From NCBI RefSeq assembly GCF_002443255.2, contig NW_019211456.1, positions 45,014,791 through 45,078,790 on the forward strand: a stretch of DNA of 64,000 nt, written 5' to 3'. This DNA comes from Varroa destructor (lineage: Eukaryota > Arthropoda > Arachnida > Mesostigmata > Varroidae). Shown piece by piece: positions 24,530-36,341 of the stretch; the first letter of the stretch is position 1, and each line of letters starts with the position of its first letter. The translations under genes and the position numbers were made by a program. The notes under the pieces were generated by a model, which did no database searches, was not told where the DNA came from, and worked only from the letters and a program-made list of their open reading frames with translations.

Positions 24530-27180
24530 GTGCTCTCCTTTCCACAGTCGGCTAGTTATCTGCCTAGTTCAAAGGTAAAAGGTATCTAAAAGTATAAAAC
24601 GTGTTGAAAATTAACTTAGTGTTCTGAATTAAGGACCGTGCGATGTGAGACCGGTAACTTGGGCTGCCAATGTTTAGCCAAAACACCAAGGCTCGATAAT
24701 TTAGAGCAGATCTGCCGGTAGTAGTATCACTGGGTTCCAAAACAAGGCTCGTTAAAATCAAAATAAGGCATTTCTGATATGATTTGAATTATGTTGCATT
24801 GCCGTGTTCAAGTTTGTGATGTGATTTCGTAGCAGTACTTGAAGGATTAGCAATGTAGGCCTATTTCGAATTCCGTTAGCAGTCTAAGTTTCGATTAGAG
24901 GGTTGATTCGAATATTACCTCAATTATATGACTACTGTTTAAGTACGACTCAAATTGTGACGTTAAAAATAAAGACTACCATGAAAACAACACATGGAGT
25001 ATATAGTTGAATCTAATCTTGGGCTGAAATGTGTTGTTGTTTTTGAAGAGATTTCAACACTGCATGATGTCCATCTTCCTTTATGCATATTTTCACGTAT
25101 ACGACAGCTAGACTGTACTTCTAGGATACCCTGACGTGTTAAAGGAGGATGCAGCGTCGTAGGATTTCTATCCCTTTAGTTCTCATACACGCATCCGTGG
25201 TGAACATGATGTAGATACAAAAGAAGGGGATCTATTTAGAAGTGCATTCAGCCATAGTTTTTATTTAGCATAAGGCACTGAAGTGAATATTAATCAACCA
25301 GACTATCAAATTTTTCTTGGAAATTTTTCTTTAGATTTGTTTTTAGCTGAATAATAGAGTATGATATGTAGTACTTAAACACAGGTCGAGTCATCAGATT
25401 GATGTAAAAGTAGTGCTTATTACCGTAGTAATTAATTTATACTATTAATTAGGTGAGGAGTTTCTATACGATGCTTCGGGAAAGGACCTTGAATGGCGGC
25501 AAAATACAAGTAGCTACATGAAATATCTGACATCCATCTACCACAAACCTGAAGAAGAGATGCCATTCGGCACTAGTAAGTTGATCAGTAAGAAACGGTC
25601 TAGCCTAAAGCGAGCAGTATACAAGTATTCGAAAGACAGTACGATCCATGTCGCATGTTGAAATCAAGCGCCAAATTTCAAATCGTAGTTACCACTGCAG
25701 CTTTACCTTCAAATTAATGCTTATTAAATCAAATGAAACATGATGTTATATTTTGTGCAGCTAACAACAACTGTATACGTGACGACTTGGATAGCGCCAC
25801 TGCTAGGCTGGAATACGATCCCGTATCGCTTTATATTGCCATGAAGAACGACATTACCCTTGTTAGATCCGGCCCCAGAAAGTACTCTAGTATAATAAAC
25901 GTTCGATTTCGATTGGATTATCACGTTTTAGTTGTGGCAAAACCTTAGGACCAGAATAGCCAAGGCCGAGCTCTTTGATTTGAGCCAACTGTGAGAACAC
26001 ACGAACCGTGCACTTTCATTCTATAAGACTCGCTAATGAATACGAGTTGGGTCACTCTCTCAGCGTCGTCGCTCTACTTCAGACTTCAGGTTCGTAAAAG
26101 CAAGAAAAAAAAAAAACAAATCAAAACAATTCAGATATCATGCGTATTTACGTATTTAATGTACGTATTTAATATAAAGCTTTTACGATTACAGAATTCT
26201 AGTGTCATCTATACGCTAAGGCTACATAGGCCTCTCAACGTCTGGAGAGTTTTTATTCCGTTCGTAACTAATTATTGACTGTACATGAGCGCGATATTAG
26301 ATCACCTCCATAGCTAAACGCTACCCAATTAGTTGGACGGGAGAATGCGGAAAGCATATTGCTCTGACGAAGCTGAGAGAAAGTCCTTTCATACTGACCA
26401 GCTTTGAAGACATGCACAAATGCATGCGCTTCAGATTTCAAAAATTTGTCTCAGTTTCCCTCCTTCTTGAATTCTGAGATCAGTTGAGGTTTTACTGCGG
26501 TAACCGTAGTCGCAGAAGTAAGCCGCGTAATTTCCACAAACTCCGACGGTGCGTCAGCAGGAACCTACATTGGCCGCAGTTTCCAGCTGCTGACCGCAAA
26601 CATTAGACTCTATTCGGAACAACTACTACAAACAAAATAACCTGTAATAACAGACATAGTTCATCACACAGTTCAATCATATAACGAGAATTAAAAAAAA
26701 AATGATTCATAACTAGGTAATCTGTCCGATTTTTATGAAAAAAACATTTACCACCTGCTGTAGGCCCTAGTTAAAACGAAATTTGTTTTGCTAATAATTT
26801 GCTGCAACGATAAAAGGAAAATTTTGTTCCTTACATACAGGAACATCTTTAACTGACTATAGTACACGGGAACGTAATGCTATCATTCATAAACTTCGTT
26901 TTTACTGGTTAAAATGGAATAACCTTATCTCATTTTGTCTACTAAGTTACATACGTTCGAAGGCTCTTAGAAGGGAATACGGCGGACTTTAAAATCGAAT
27001 AACTTCTGAAGTGCGAACCGCCAGTATAAACTTGCTTGGCTGGTACATTCCAGTCTTCTCAAAACTTATAAGTAAGAACCGAGAAGAAGTTAATTTCACA
27101 AAACAATTCCACTCTTAAAATATTCACGAAAAAGGAAGTATACTACTGTAAAGCATATCGCATAATGAGCAGTCGTCAAA
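24530..27180. other. Non-coding stretch; nothing recognised
   Basis: AT-rich with scattered stops in all frames. The few 60-80 codon frames (for example 25,733-25,948 and 26,036-26,278) lack motifs. Confidence 0.5.
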
Positions 27181-27194
27181 TTTTTGTTACTCAA

Positions 27195-27320
27195 AGGTTA
27201 CAGCGCTTCGAAAATTTATTGAAGATTGGTGGAAACAAGGAGGTAGTACATGATTGGCGCAAACGTTTAAAGGACGGAGACTCGAATGTTGAGACCCAGC
27301 AAGGAGGTGACTGCATTGCC
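27195..27320 (+). mobile_element. mariner-like transposase scrap (HTH region)
   Basis: The plus strand reads VHDWRKRLKDGDSNVETQQ (27,246-27,302). This matches the mariner second helix-turn-helix and linker pattern VxxWxxRFrxGdxsvEdxxRSGRP. The Arg-Ser-Gly linker is degraded, and upstream and downstream frames are broken. Confidence 0.45.
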
Positions 27321-27399
27321 GTAATCGGATATATAATATAATACGCAATACTAAAAGGGGACTTGAAGTATTCTATCGGATAAAACTGGCATTTCACGT

Positions 27400-30060
27400 A
27401 TAATACGTTACAGGATTATAACCAAAATACGGACAATGCGGAAACTGTGTAAAAATGGATCCCCATGAATTCGCTTCAGACCCGGTAAAAATGCACGTGG
27501 TGTCTTCCGGGTACCATTTAAGGATTTTTAATCAACAAAAAAATCGCACGCAGCAGACGATCGCCATAGACAAGGTATGGTTCAATTGCTACCGCCAGCC
27601 AGAGGGAGACTATAGCGATATCCTGAGGAGAAACTGAATTCAATGGTAGTGTTGATCAGATTCAGGCGTAAGGTCATGGTAATACTTGCAATGAACGTCA
27701 AGAGTATCTGATAGTATCAAATACTAGAACAATGAACGCAGCCTGCTGTTTCGGGCTTCTCAGAAAGACTCATGGACCTCTCATACGGCAGTCCAGAGCA
27801 TGTGGTCTAATAGCTTGACGACAAATCTCATCGCCATACTTCATCTACTTCCTGTATTGAGTGAAATATCAGCCAACGTTAGCTTCAACCCGCATACTGT
27901 CCCGATATAAACCCGGGTTTCGATGACTTTGAAAGAACAACAGGTGCACTATCATATCGCACTATCGAGAAGCCATATAGAAAGGGAAATCATGTGTGGA
28001 AACACGAACTGCAGCTACATGGCTTTCCAGAACATAATAAACCACAACGCTTCGAGTTTATATTTAAAAAATCATCATTCTAGCCTAAATAGTTGGAAAG
28101 TAAGTTCAAGCTAATAGCCTGACACATTTATTCTGGCCTTGCTAGGCCAAACTCGTTCACCTAAGGCCGCACTTTTAATCCGACTATGCTTTTCGCCTCC
28201 GTGTAGTGCATTGTTCCCCTTAAATGCAAAGTGTTCGTTCAACAAGATTATTTTAATGCATAGAAAATGGACGTGCAAACAGGCTCTACGATACAGACAC
28301 TCTTCATTCAGATCTCAGGGGCAACATAGAACAGGAAGTAGATCCCATTGTGTTACTAACTTAACGAAAAACCCTTCCTTTACAACTATACGTACAGTAC
28401 GTTGTTGACATGCCATAGGGGGTCCATACGAAGGTGGATATGAGCGAAGTACGCTAATATGCAATATGATGTAGTAATTTGTTTAGAAGTAACATTCCGA
28501 AGTTACCAACTATGTTGCATACCACTTGAATGAATGTAACAGATTGTCACTCGATTGTCTATATTTTGGCATGTTTGCGTGTTTACAAGAGTATATTATT
28601 ATTAGACGTGTGCCAATAGACGAGGGCCTTTATACCTAAGCACCACGTAAATTAGCATGAAATCACTGAAGCTTATGAGTAAATATCAGCTTAATGATAA
28701 TTACCTGACATGTACTGTGTTATCGTCTAGGTCTGCTTCCATTACGTACCATGGTGGCCCGTGAACTGAACGCAAATAATAATAATAAGATACGGCTTGT
28801 TATTTTCTCTCAGCATCTCGCCCCACACCTATACCATTATAAAAAAAAAACTCCTACGCGCAAATTTTTTATGGACAACAAAAAGTAGTGTCCCTACGAC
28901 AATATGAAGTGGAAAAAAGAGATGAAAATTTAAGCAGATACGCCTATACCTAATGTTGAATTCAATCCTTCTCCACAAAATACCATGGTTGATGTCTTGT
29001 AGGACTGGAAGGGTTTGATACAGTGGGAAATGCTTGTAAAAAAAACCGGCCGGCAAGGATCTGTATTTGGCCTAAGTTCACAGAAAGATTTGGTAGAAAA
29101 ATGCCAGACACGCATGGCAAAAATCGTAAAAGTTCCACCTGCCCGAAGAGCTTGGACAGTGAGTTTTTTTTTTTTTTTTTTCTTTTTTTTACGTTCTTCA
29201 GACTTCGCGCCGACGAATTACCGTTCTCTGCCAAATTAAGTAGACATAAATACAGTTGACAACAGAAGGGGGTCTTAAAAGCTGGCAGGATGAATTTTAC
29301 AATAACAGACTTGAAAATGTCTGGCGAAGCGGAATAAATAAGTTGACTAGGAGAATGAAGGAAGATCGAAAGGAGCAACAGCGGAATCATTACGAATTAT
29401 TGCTAGAATACGAATAAAATGCCACATTTTTTTGTTTAGCGAAAAACCGTAATTGTATATATATATACGTATACAATATGTGTACAATATGGTGCGCTCA
29501 AACAGGAAAAATTTTGGCGGGCTGTTTTTCGTAACCGACATGCGTTCGTTCGTTCGCTGCTTCTGATAACAGATGAAACGAGTTTTTTTCTATAAAAAAA
29601 CGACAGCTTCGGCATGGCGGACAAGAGTACGTTGTTTTTGGGATTTGAACGAAGGTCAACTATTATCTAATCCTTAAGCGCTGCGCGAACCCCACGAAGA
29701 TGAAACGATTTTTTTGTCCGAAACCAACTGTCTACATCCTCAAAGTTCAAACGGGTTCTCAAAATCTGAGAGGAAGTTTTATGAGGCAAACTAATAGAGC
29801 CTCAATAGGATTTAGATTTAAAGAGCGCGAAAACCTATCCAAATAGTTCAAAAACATTTTTGACCATCTAAGTTTTTTTTATCTAGAAGTAAACGGTTGT
29901 CGTTAGAAAAGTGGAAGACTTATGTGGACTTAAATAAGAATTCGAATTACACGGTATTTATAAGAAAAAAAATAGCAGAATATATTGGGCATCCACCGGT
30001 TGGTTTTTCTCTAAAACGCTTATGGTTGGTTTGAACTTTTCAGCCATTTTGAGCCTCTAT
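27400..30060. other. Non-coding stretch; possible further transposon debris
   Basis: No host gene recognised. A poly-T tract lies at about 29,165-29,190. The frames over 28,829-29,390 on both strands are compositionally biased (Phe/Leu or Lys) and do not resemble a domain. The patchy plus-strand similarity to transposase at 30,072 suggests part of this interval is an eroded mariner-like element. Confidence 0.4.
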
Positions 30061-30071
30061 ATTTTCCAGAA

Positions 30072-30187
30072 TTTTGGCCCGCTATCAGTCCAGATTTAGA
30101 TTTTGTTGTATTCTTTGTGTGTAATGTATTTGAGCGACCACGTAACGAATTCACGCCTACTAATAGCATTGTTACTATTGTTGATTG
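30072..30187 (+). mobile_element. mariner-like transposase scrap (catalytic C-terminal block)
   Basis: The plus strand reads FWPAISPDLDFVVFFVCNVF, then ERPRNEFTPTN. This fits the mariner block WPPySPDLxPxDyfvWxxVer...NpxT that contains the last catalytic acid. It is 2.9 kb from the HTH scrap at 27.2 kb, longer than a whole mariner, so the two are probably separate insertions. No terminal repeats were found. Confidence 0.5.
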
Positions 30188-30199
30188 AAGAAGGGTGTT

Positions 30200-32480
30200 T
30201 TCGAAATGGCTAATTAGTAGTTTAGGCCCCGAACCAAGGCTGTATGTTAAAAATGATTATTAGGAACGACACTTCTGGCGCATATAAGAGTGTTCGTTGG
30301 TATATTCGTTGTTTTTTTTATGTTTGAGTCCAACGTTAAACAGAAGGTAGAAGAAGTTTATACACACTTCATGTACGTTATTTATACATATATACAGTTT
30401 AATCAGACTATTATTTTGTGGCAATAAGTGGTGGCAATTACTTGAATTTACTACAAGGATCTGTTTTATCATGCACTGAGGAGAACATCAGCGAAGAGAG
30501 CAAATTTTATTTTTTACCTAAACATTATAATCATTATCTAAGAGAACGTCCTAATAACAATCTTCCATACAGATAAATTGAATGAAATGGTTCTATAGAA
30601 CACCCTGCTCGTTCGCTAAACCTGACGTTGATAAACTTTTACCTTTAGAACATAATTTTTGTCGAAAAAACCGATTTCTATAGAAGGTTTGAAAGTTCAT
30701 TAAAGTCTGTGAATCAACAGTATACCGTAACGAGCGATGTCTTGATCATAATGACAATAGTTTAAATACTACGGCGAAAATTATACATTTTAGGTAAAGT
30801 CTTTTACAATTTAAATACTAACTATACGTGACTAAAAACCTAAGCTATGATTGTTCAACACCTTGGATATATGCTTTCGATTTCAAACTTATATATAGAT
30901 GATGGCGCCTAAATAGGTTCACAGCGGGAGACGACACGGGTCTAAACACTTACCACTGAAGAAACAGATGACTGCAATTTTTTCCTATAACATAGCAGCA
31001 GCCTCTTGGTGTGAATTCGTGCCATACTGTGCTGCAAATATACTTTTTACCTAAATTGTAAATATATCCTATCTTTTATCGATTGAATGTCTAAAGCTGT
31101 ACGCCCGTAAACCTGTTTAAGCTGAAAGAGCAAAGACAACAAGTCTGAGCTGCAACAACTAACTTCAATTATAATTGCCTTTTTGTTAAGTGACCACAGC
31201 GGATTTACGGTCCAAATTTGACTTATTAACTTAGCATATTATCATGGATACGATTGTGGAAAAAAAGAGCAACTTTGAGTAACATGGCCTACAATGTATA
31301 TATTTTAGTTTTCGTTATATACCCAACACATACATATAATAGAACACATGGTACCTTACAGTAGATTAGCTAGTAAATTAGCTGATTTCACTAGACGCTG
31401 CTAAAGGAAATGAGTAACTTGCTAAAGAAAAATCTTACGTTCATTTTGAACACTGCCTCTATCCAACAGTGCTCGAACACAGTATTTTAATGAAGATAAA
31501 GGATAAGCTAGCTATCTAAGTTGGTTGCCGGGAAACTAGTAAGAGTAACGATATATGGATAGCTCAATTTGCATCATAGGCGGCAATGTCACTCGTCCAT
31601 CATTATATCTTCCTTTCAATAAAGAATCCACTAACTTTGAATAGTTAATGTGTTGTCTTTGATTGGGGTGTCACGTAAAGCTTATAGAAAAGAGCATACA
31701 TTGGGGTAATGCAAATATACTTTTTACCTATATTATATATGATATTGATGATGACGGCTGGCTTTTCACAGCGCTATGTAAGCCGTAACAACAACTAAAT
31801 CTATTTGCTTATCGGTATAAATCGGTATATAACTGAATAAAGAAAATTATATACAACATTTTAAATAAGCCAAATGTAAATAATACCATTACTTAAACAA
31901 ATATCATAGGACATTTATTCAGGAGCCAATCCTGTAATTACACCGTCATTAAAAAGCAAGGCATTATGACAGTGGTTTATAATGCTTTTCGTTAAAAAAG
32001 CTCACAGCATTGTTTATAACTGAGGTGATATCGTCTCCCTTTTATTACTACGTACTATTTTCAATATGTAGGCTTAAACGATTATGGTCACACATGCAAA
32101 TTATTAAACTATCTACAAAATTGTCATGTTTATATCATAACACAACAATCTAAGCATGAAATTCCCCTAAATCAACGAAGCCATTCTTTATCTTGCACGA
32201 TTTCCATCGGCAGTTTTAAAAATTTACAGGCTTTTCTCTATAAAGCCTTATCTGCGACCGTTAATCAGAATCTGATGGTTACAGGCAACTTGATAATGGC
32301 TATACCGCGAAAAAGTTCGTATATAATGTAGAATGTTTGATTGGTTGCTTTGGACCGCCTGTATAGTCAAACTGTGCTTTTCACGCAGGCTTAATTTTTC
32401 GAGAAAATAGCAGATTGATGCTTCGCATATAAGAGGCAGTTATACAAACACAGATACACATATTCACACAAGTGGGCCAC
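30200..32480. other. Non-coding, very AT-rich stretch
   Basis: No gene recognised. Minus-strand AATAAA at 32,041-32,046 is a possible poly(A) signal for the acyltransferase gene to the right, about 440 bp past its stop. Confidence 0.45.
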
Positions 32481-32483
32481 AAA

Positions 32484-33932
32484 TCAGCTGATCTTATTTT
32501 CCGTTTTTAGCCCAAGATAGGGTCCAAGCAGGACTTGGCTTGCGGCAGGCGTAGTTAAAGGTACCCTAGGCAGGAACAACCGCAACGCAAATGCCCACGG
32601 TGCTATAAGATGGCCAAAAAAGTGAAGTTCTCGCCAAATGTAAAACGCTTTGTCCAACTGCAACAGTATGAACGGCATGATAGAGTATGAGAGAAATACC
32701 GCTGTTACAATATACGTGACTACGTCATAGACTGGCTTGGATAGCAGTCTTCCAGACAAAAGCCGTGGTCGAAGATAATTACGCACCTCGCGTGCGGCAA
32801 CCACAAAGAACATTGCCGTCATAAATGAAAGAAAGTAGCCAGGGTATAGGCCGTGCCAGAGAGCCGAAAGGAAAAACGTCCTGATCGTTTTGTATTTCAG
32901 CTGACGGTCGTAGCACACATGTTTAAGCCAGCGCTGTGTAGACACGTTCCAATTGTCGATGAGATTTTTCATGCTTGTCGCTGTTTCAACCTGGGTGATA
33001 TTGATGTTATCGGCTCCGTCCCACCGCTCCTCACCGTTTTTGGTAATATAATAACCGTAGGCTGAAGCATCGCACGACGCCTCGGCAAGCTTCCATGCCA
33101 CGTAATATTGCAGACGACACAGAAAGCTAAAGGCTACAATACACAGAATTTTCCGGTAAAACGGCAAACTGGAAAACCACTCGGAGAGTATGTCATTTTC
33201 TTTGATCAGCGGTACAACAAAAAGTATTAGAAGAATGTTGAATCCAACGCAAAACAGTTTACAAACCACTCGCCAATGAGTGACTGCTGTCGATCCATCT
33301 GGTCGGAGGTTTTTTCCTTCGGTGATGCGCATAAAAGTTTTGTATGGAATAAGGGGCCCAGCAAGAAGCATGTGAAAGTCCAACATATAGGCGAAGTACG
33401 ACAGAACATCTGGCATTTCCGGGATTGCGTCGCGTATTTGCTCTCCCGTCAGGCCATCGGTGTGGACGGCGTCGCGTAAACTGAACGCGAGTATTGATAC
33501 TCGTTGTGTAAGCATCATGATTGCGCCGGTAATATCTATTGTGTAGCCTCCCGGATCTGAATATTGTCGGAGAAGATGAAGGGCTGATTGGTAAATTAGG
33601 CAGACAACGAGCGTAATCTGTGGAAGACTCTGGAGTGATACTACTCGCATAAGAACGTAAGACACTGTAGCCTCGATTACAACGTAAACGATATCGCGCC
33701 CAAAACAGAAAGACAGGATAATTACGCCAAAGATGATTACTAAGATTTTTCGTGCTTTCACTGACATCCTTTGTACGTGTATGAGATAGCTGTATATATA
33801 GGCCATTCCCACAGCTACAAATCCAGCGGCAAGAAAGTTTAACTTGTCTACCTGGATGCCCAATTTCACAGCGATTGGTAATAGTAACTTCGAACCATGG
33901 TAGTTATTAAGCTGGGATTTCCAATGTGACAT
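32484..33932 (-). CDS. MBOAT1/2-type lysophospholipid acyltransferase
   Basis: An uninterrupted 482-residue frame belonging to the membrane-bound O-acyltransferases, closest by eye to MBOAT1/2 (fly oysgedart/nessy group). These transfer acyl groups from acyl-CoA to lysophospholipids in the ER during phospholipid remodelling. There are about ten hydrophobic segments. Family blocks in order are: LGIQVDKLNF near the N terminus, FCFGRDIVYVVIEA (75-88), ITGAIMMLTQRVSILAF (134-150), SYFAYMLDFHMLLAGP (178-193), YYVAWKLAEASCDASAYGY (276-294), DNWNVSTQRWLKHVCYDR (326-343) with catalytic Asn327, and FLSALWHGLYPGY (354-366) with catalytic His360. Length matches the family (about 470-520). The start is chosen from alignment of the N-terminal segment. 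There is no intron in the coding region, but a TTTTCAG acceptor lies 24 bp before the ATG. The C-terminal tail NKIS is not a clear ER-retrieval signal. Which lysolipid head group it prefers cannot be told from sequence alone. Confidence 0.95.
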   Translation of the reverse strand: MSHWKSQLNNYHGSKLLLPIAVKLGIQVDKLNFLAAGFVAVGMAYIYSYLIHVQRMSVKARKILVIIFGVIILSFCFGRDIVYVVIEATVSYVLMRVVSLQSLPQITLVVCLIYQSALHLLRQYSDPGGYTIDITGAIMMLTQRVSILAFSLRDAVHTDGLTGEQIRDAIPEMPDVLSYFAYMLDFHMLLAGPLIPYKTFMRITEGKNLRPDGSTAVTHWRVVCKLFCVGFNILLILFVVPLIKENDILSEWFSSLPFYRKILCIVAFSFLCRLQYYVAWKLAEASCDASAYGYYITKNGEERWDGADNINITQVETATSMKNLIDNWNVSTQRWLKHVCYDRQLKYKTIRTFFLSALWHGLYPGYFLSFMTAMFFVVAAREVRNYLRPRLLSGRLLSKPVYDVVTYIVTAVFLSYSIMPFILLQLDKAFYIWRELHFFGHLIAPWAFALRLFLPRVPLTTPAASQVLLGPYLGLKTENKIS

Positions 33933-33958
33933 CTTTGGCGATGTTGGTACGCCAGCCT
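33933..33958 (-). other. 5' UTR tail with probable intron acceptor
   Basis: On the minus strand GTTAGGGTTTTCAG ends at 33,957, and 24 transcribed bases separate it from the ATG. This suggests an intron in the 5' UTR. A donor-like GTAAGG at 34,786-34,791 (minus) could be its partner, which would make the intron about 830 bp. Confidence 0.4.
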
Positions 33959-33969
33959 GAAAACCCTAA

Positions 33970-35040
33970 CAAAGTCTACGCTGGCAATTTTTAAATTATC
34001 TGAGGTTCACTTGCAGGACAGATTTGATAACTATGTGTAACTGGCAGTTACTCGATGGACTGAATTCGGGCGTACCACTTGAAAGCTGTCGTTTGGCTGT
34101 GGATACCCGCTGTTGCAGAAAACAGCATTTCGTATCGACTCAAGGGTAGCTCACAATATCGTTATTCTCCAATAAGACGACCTCGAGAACATAATGCGCC
34201 TTCGAAATTTATAGGTAAAAACTGATATCAATACGAACGCTTAGTCGAACATTCCACGAGAGCTCAAAGATGAAACTGTAACACGTTTGGGGACTTGAAG
34301 CGATCTTTTTGCTTGGCAGATATATTGAGCTGAGTGCGTTAGGCCATCCCAACTTTTTTTTACTAAACTATAGCCAGTAAGGCAGTGTTATACTATATAT
34401 AGTAGTATATGAACATAGTGTCTACTGGCTATGGGTCATACAACCAAATTCTTATTAACTTGTTTGATTGTACAAGACATTTCGATTTCTCTATTTGAAT
34501 CGAAAGGGTCACCTTGGGTTGCCGAATAGAACATTAATTTGATGATTTATTGTCAGGAAAACGACGACAAACTTCCTAAATATCGCAGACGGATCATCTA
34601 ATGATAACGGTGATCATAGTACAGTGTCAGGCCTACCGCCGATGTTAATTAATCTCATAGTATTGTCGGTCTAGCTACTTCTGATCTTCAGGATGGATAA
34701 CATAAGGCGGAAATAAAAGCTTAGTAGGTTTTCCAGCGTTCAAGACTTGTTATTAAACTATTCTATTATCCGCAATAACCGCCGGGTACCTTACTGCGAT
34801 GGCAGCTAGACGCGTGCGGATAGTTGAATCATTTCGTTAAAAATGTGCTTTGTTTGTTTTTTATGATATTACTATATCAATATGTTACCAGTCTTGTATA
34901 TAACTAGGAAATAAATGTAGTCCCTCGTCTTGCTTCTGGGCTTTGCCCTATGAAAGCAACGTTCCCAAGGATCTCTACAGACACATACGTTTCAACGACT
35001 GTCGTACATAGGATGTAGTAGTAGTATCAAGCACCGAAGC
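33970..35040. other. Intergenic or 5' UTR intron of the acyltransferase gene
   Basis: No coding sequence. It contains a pre-miRNA-like hairpin at 34,368-34,434. Confidence 0.45.
34368..34434. ncRNA. Pre-miRNA-like hairpin
   Basis: ATAGCCAGTA (34,370-34,379) pairs perfectly with TACTGGCTAT (34,423-34,432). After a few mismatches GTGTT pairs with AACAT/AACAC-like bases, and an ATACTA/TAGTAGTAT helix closes on a small TA loop. The whole is about 67 nt with a mostly continuous stem, the size of an animal miRNA precursor. No known miRNA seed was recognised, and an expressed product is speculation. Confidence 0.3.
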
Positions 35041-35480
35041 TCCAGCCATCTTATTTCACGTTGTTCGTTGCAGCACAATGGGTGTTCCGTCGTATAACTT
35101 CAAAGCCACCTTCCCAGCTCGTCCGGACTTCTTTTCTTGCACAATTCTCGTCTTTCCAGTAGTCGGTAGTTTGAACAAGCGGGTCGTTCGAACAGCCACC
35201 ACAGCGGCGTCGCCATGTCGGCCAGCCATCAGACTATTGCAACGGGGTAGCGGTTCGGGAGACAGCTGAGGCCTGGGTTAAAACCAGGAAAAGGTTTGGC
35301 GCTTCTCAAAAAGATCGATGACTTGCGCGGATGCTCCATTGCGCACTTCTGGGTCAAAGGATATATCGCTCCTACCGTTCTGTCCCATTCTCTATGAACT
35401 CGCTTAGCCATCCACCGTTTTCCTCGTACTCTCACTATTTCGAAACCCCCCTCTCACAGTCCACATCGTCATGAAACCTT
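35040..35480. other. GC-richer stretch with long open frames on both strands
   Basis: Both strands have open frames. On the minus strand a GGCCTCAG acceptor at about 35,268-35,275 leads into a 70-codon frame containing RTTRLFKLPTTGKTRIVQ that ends at a stop near 35,065. On the plus strand a 63-codon frame starts at 35,078. I cannot choose between them and recognise neither. Confidence 0.25.
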
Positions 35481-35483
35481 TAC

Positions 35484-35593
35484 GTTGAGCATGTTTTTTC
35501 TCATATAAGACAACGATGCAACTGCCACAACAAGCAGGACCACCGCCGATGCGGCCAAAATCGTAACAGCTACGGTAGCATCCCTTCGCGTCT
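35484..35593 (-). CDS. Candidate exon encoding a transmembrane segment
   Basis: Minus strand: a CATCTCTCAG acceptor opens a frame TRRDATVAVTILAAS..., about 24 hydrophobic residues (Val/Ala/Leu), then the stop-transfer sequence YMRKN and a donor AAC|GTAAAG. The layout (charged residue, membrane helix, positive cluster) fits the membrane-crossing exon of a single-pass receptor or adhesion protein. A possible neighbouring exon at 35,669-35,781 (acceptor after a T-rich tract, Ser/Thr-rich with SSTATTPRSKQTH) would make a plausible stalk, but its phase (2) does not match this exon's phase (1), so they do not join directly. Confidence 0.33.
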
Positions 35594-35668
35594 CTGAGAG
35601 ATGTTGTCAACCGTTGCAACCGACCCCAACCTCGTTTGGGGCTCAAAGTCCACTATCTCTTCCTGTAC

Positions 35669-35781
35669 CTAGGCTCCATTTTCCTTTGATGTGTATGTGT
35701 CTGTTTGCTACGCGGGGTTGTGGCAGTAGAGCTGGCAGCAACTTCATGTTCGCTTCGGGTGCTCGAGACAAAAGCGAACGT
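35669..35781 (-). CDS. Candidate Ser/Thr-rich exon
   Basis: Minus strand: a strong T-rich acceptor ending CCATAG, then an open frame TFAFVSSTRSEHEVAASST ... QRKMEP, and a weak donor CCTAG|GTACAG. The composition resembles a glycosylated stalk. See the transmembrane exon to the left for the phase problem. Confidence 0.22.
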
Positions 35782-36299
35782 CTATGGCGAAAAAAAAACG
35801 AAAGAGAGAGTTGATAATATTGATGGATTGAAATAGAGAAGGAACAACTCCAGGGAAGCCAGATAGGCAGAGCTAAGTGAGGGTTCTAGGCCGGACAAGG
35901 ATAACGTCGTAAAAATGCCAACAGAAGACAACACGATTTAGTAAGGAGCAATAGAACAAGTAGAGTAAATACGTTTGGCTTAGATTCCCTGCGATTACCT
36001 CTACGAGGTTCACATAACGACGCCAGACCTCCCGGGACTAGCTGAACCTAATCTAGTTATATTACTATAGTAGATACTTAACTACGAAACTGGCAGACAG
36101 ATAGACACGTGGATACATCAATTGTGGCTGTAATCCGGAGTGTTCTTGGAAGCAGATGAAGCTTAAGGTGCTCGAGCAGCCTCGCGTTCAAAATAATGCA
36201 GAACTAGCACCCTGGTTTCTCATAAAGAAACATCATATCTTCTGTAAAAGTTACTAGAAAACAAAAAGGAATTTGTTTGAGTATGTATATTTTCCCGAG

Positions 36300-36341
36300 A
36301 GCGATGATTCATTCATATACATGTATGGAAGAATCATCGCT
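36300..36341. repeat. 42-bp near-perfect palindrome
   Basis: AGCGATGATTC (36,300-36,310) and GAATCATCGCT (36,331-36,341) are exact reverse complements. The 20 bases between them are themselves nearly palindromic around TACATGTA. Confidence 0.7.

Noticed and set aside
28962..29390. 142-codon minus-strand frame
   Set aside because: Length is produced by a poly-A/T tract giving a lysine run; the rest is hydrophobic low-complexity with no domain.
32853..33479. Plus-strand frames over the acyltransferase gene
   Set aside because: Shadows of the MBOAT coding sequence on the minus strand.
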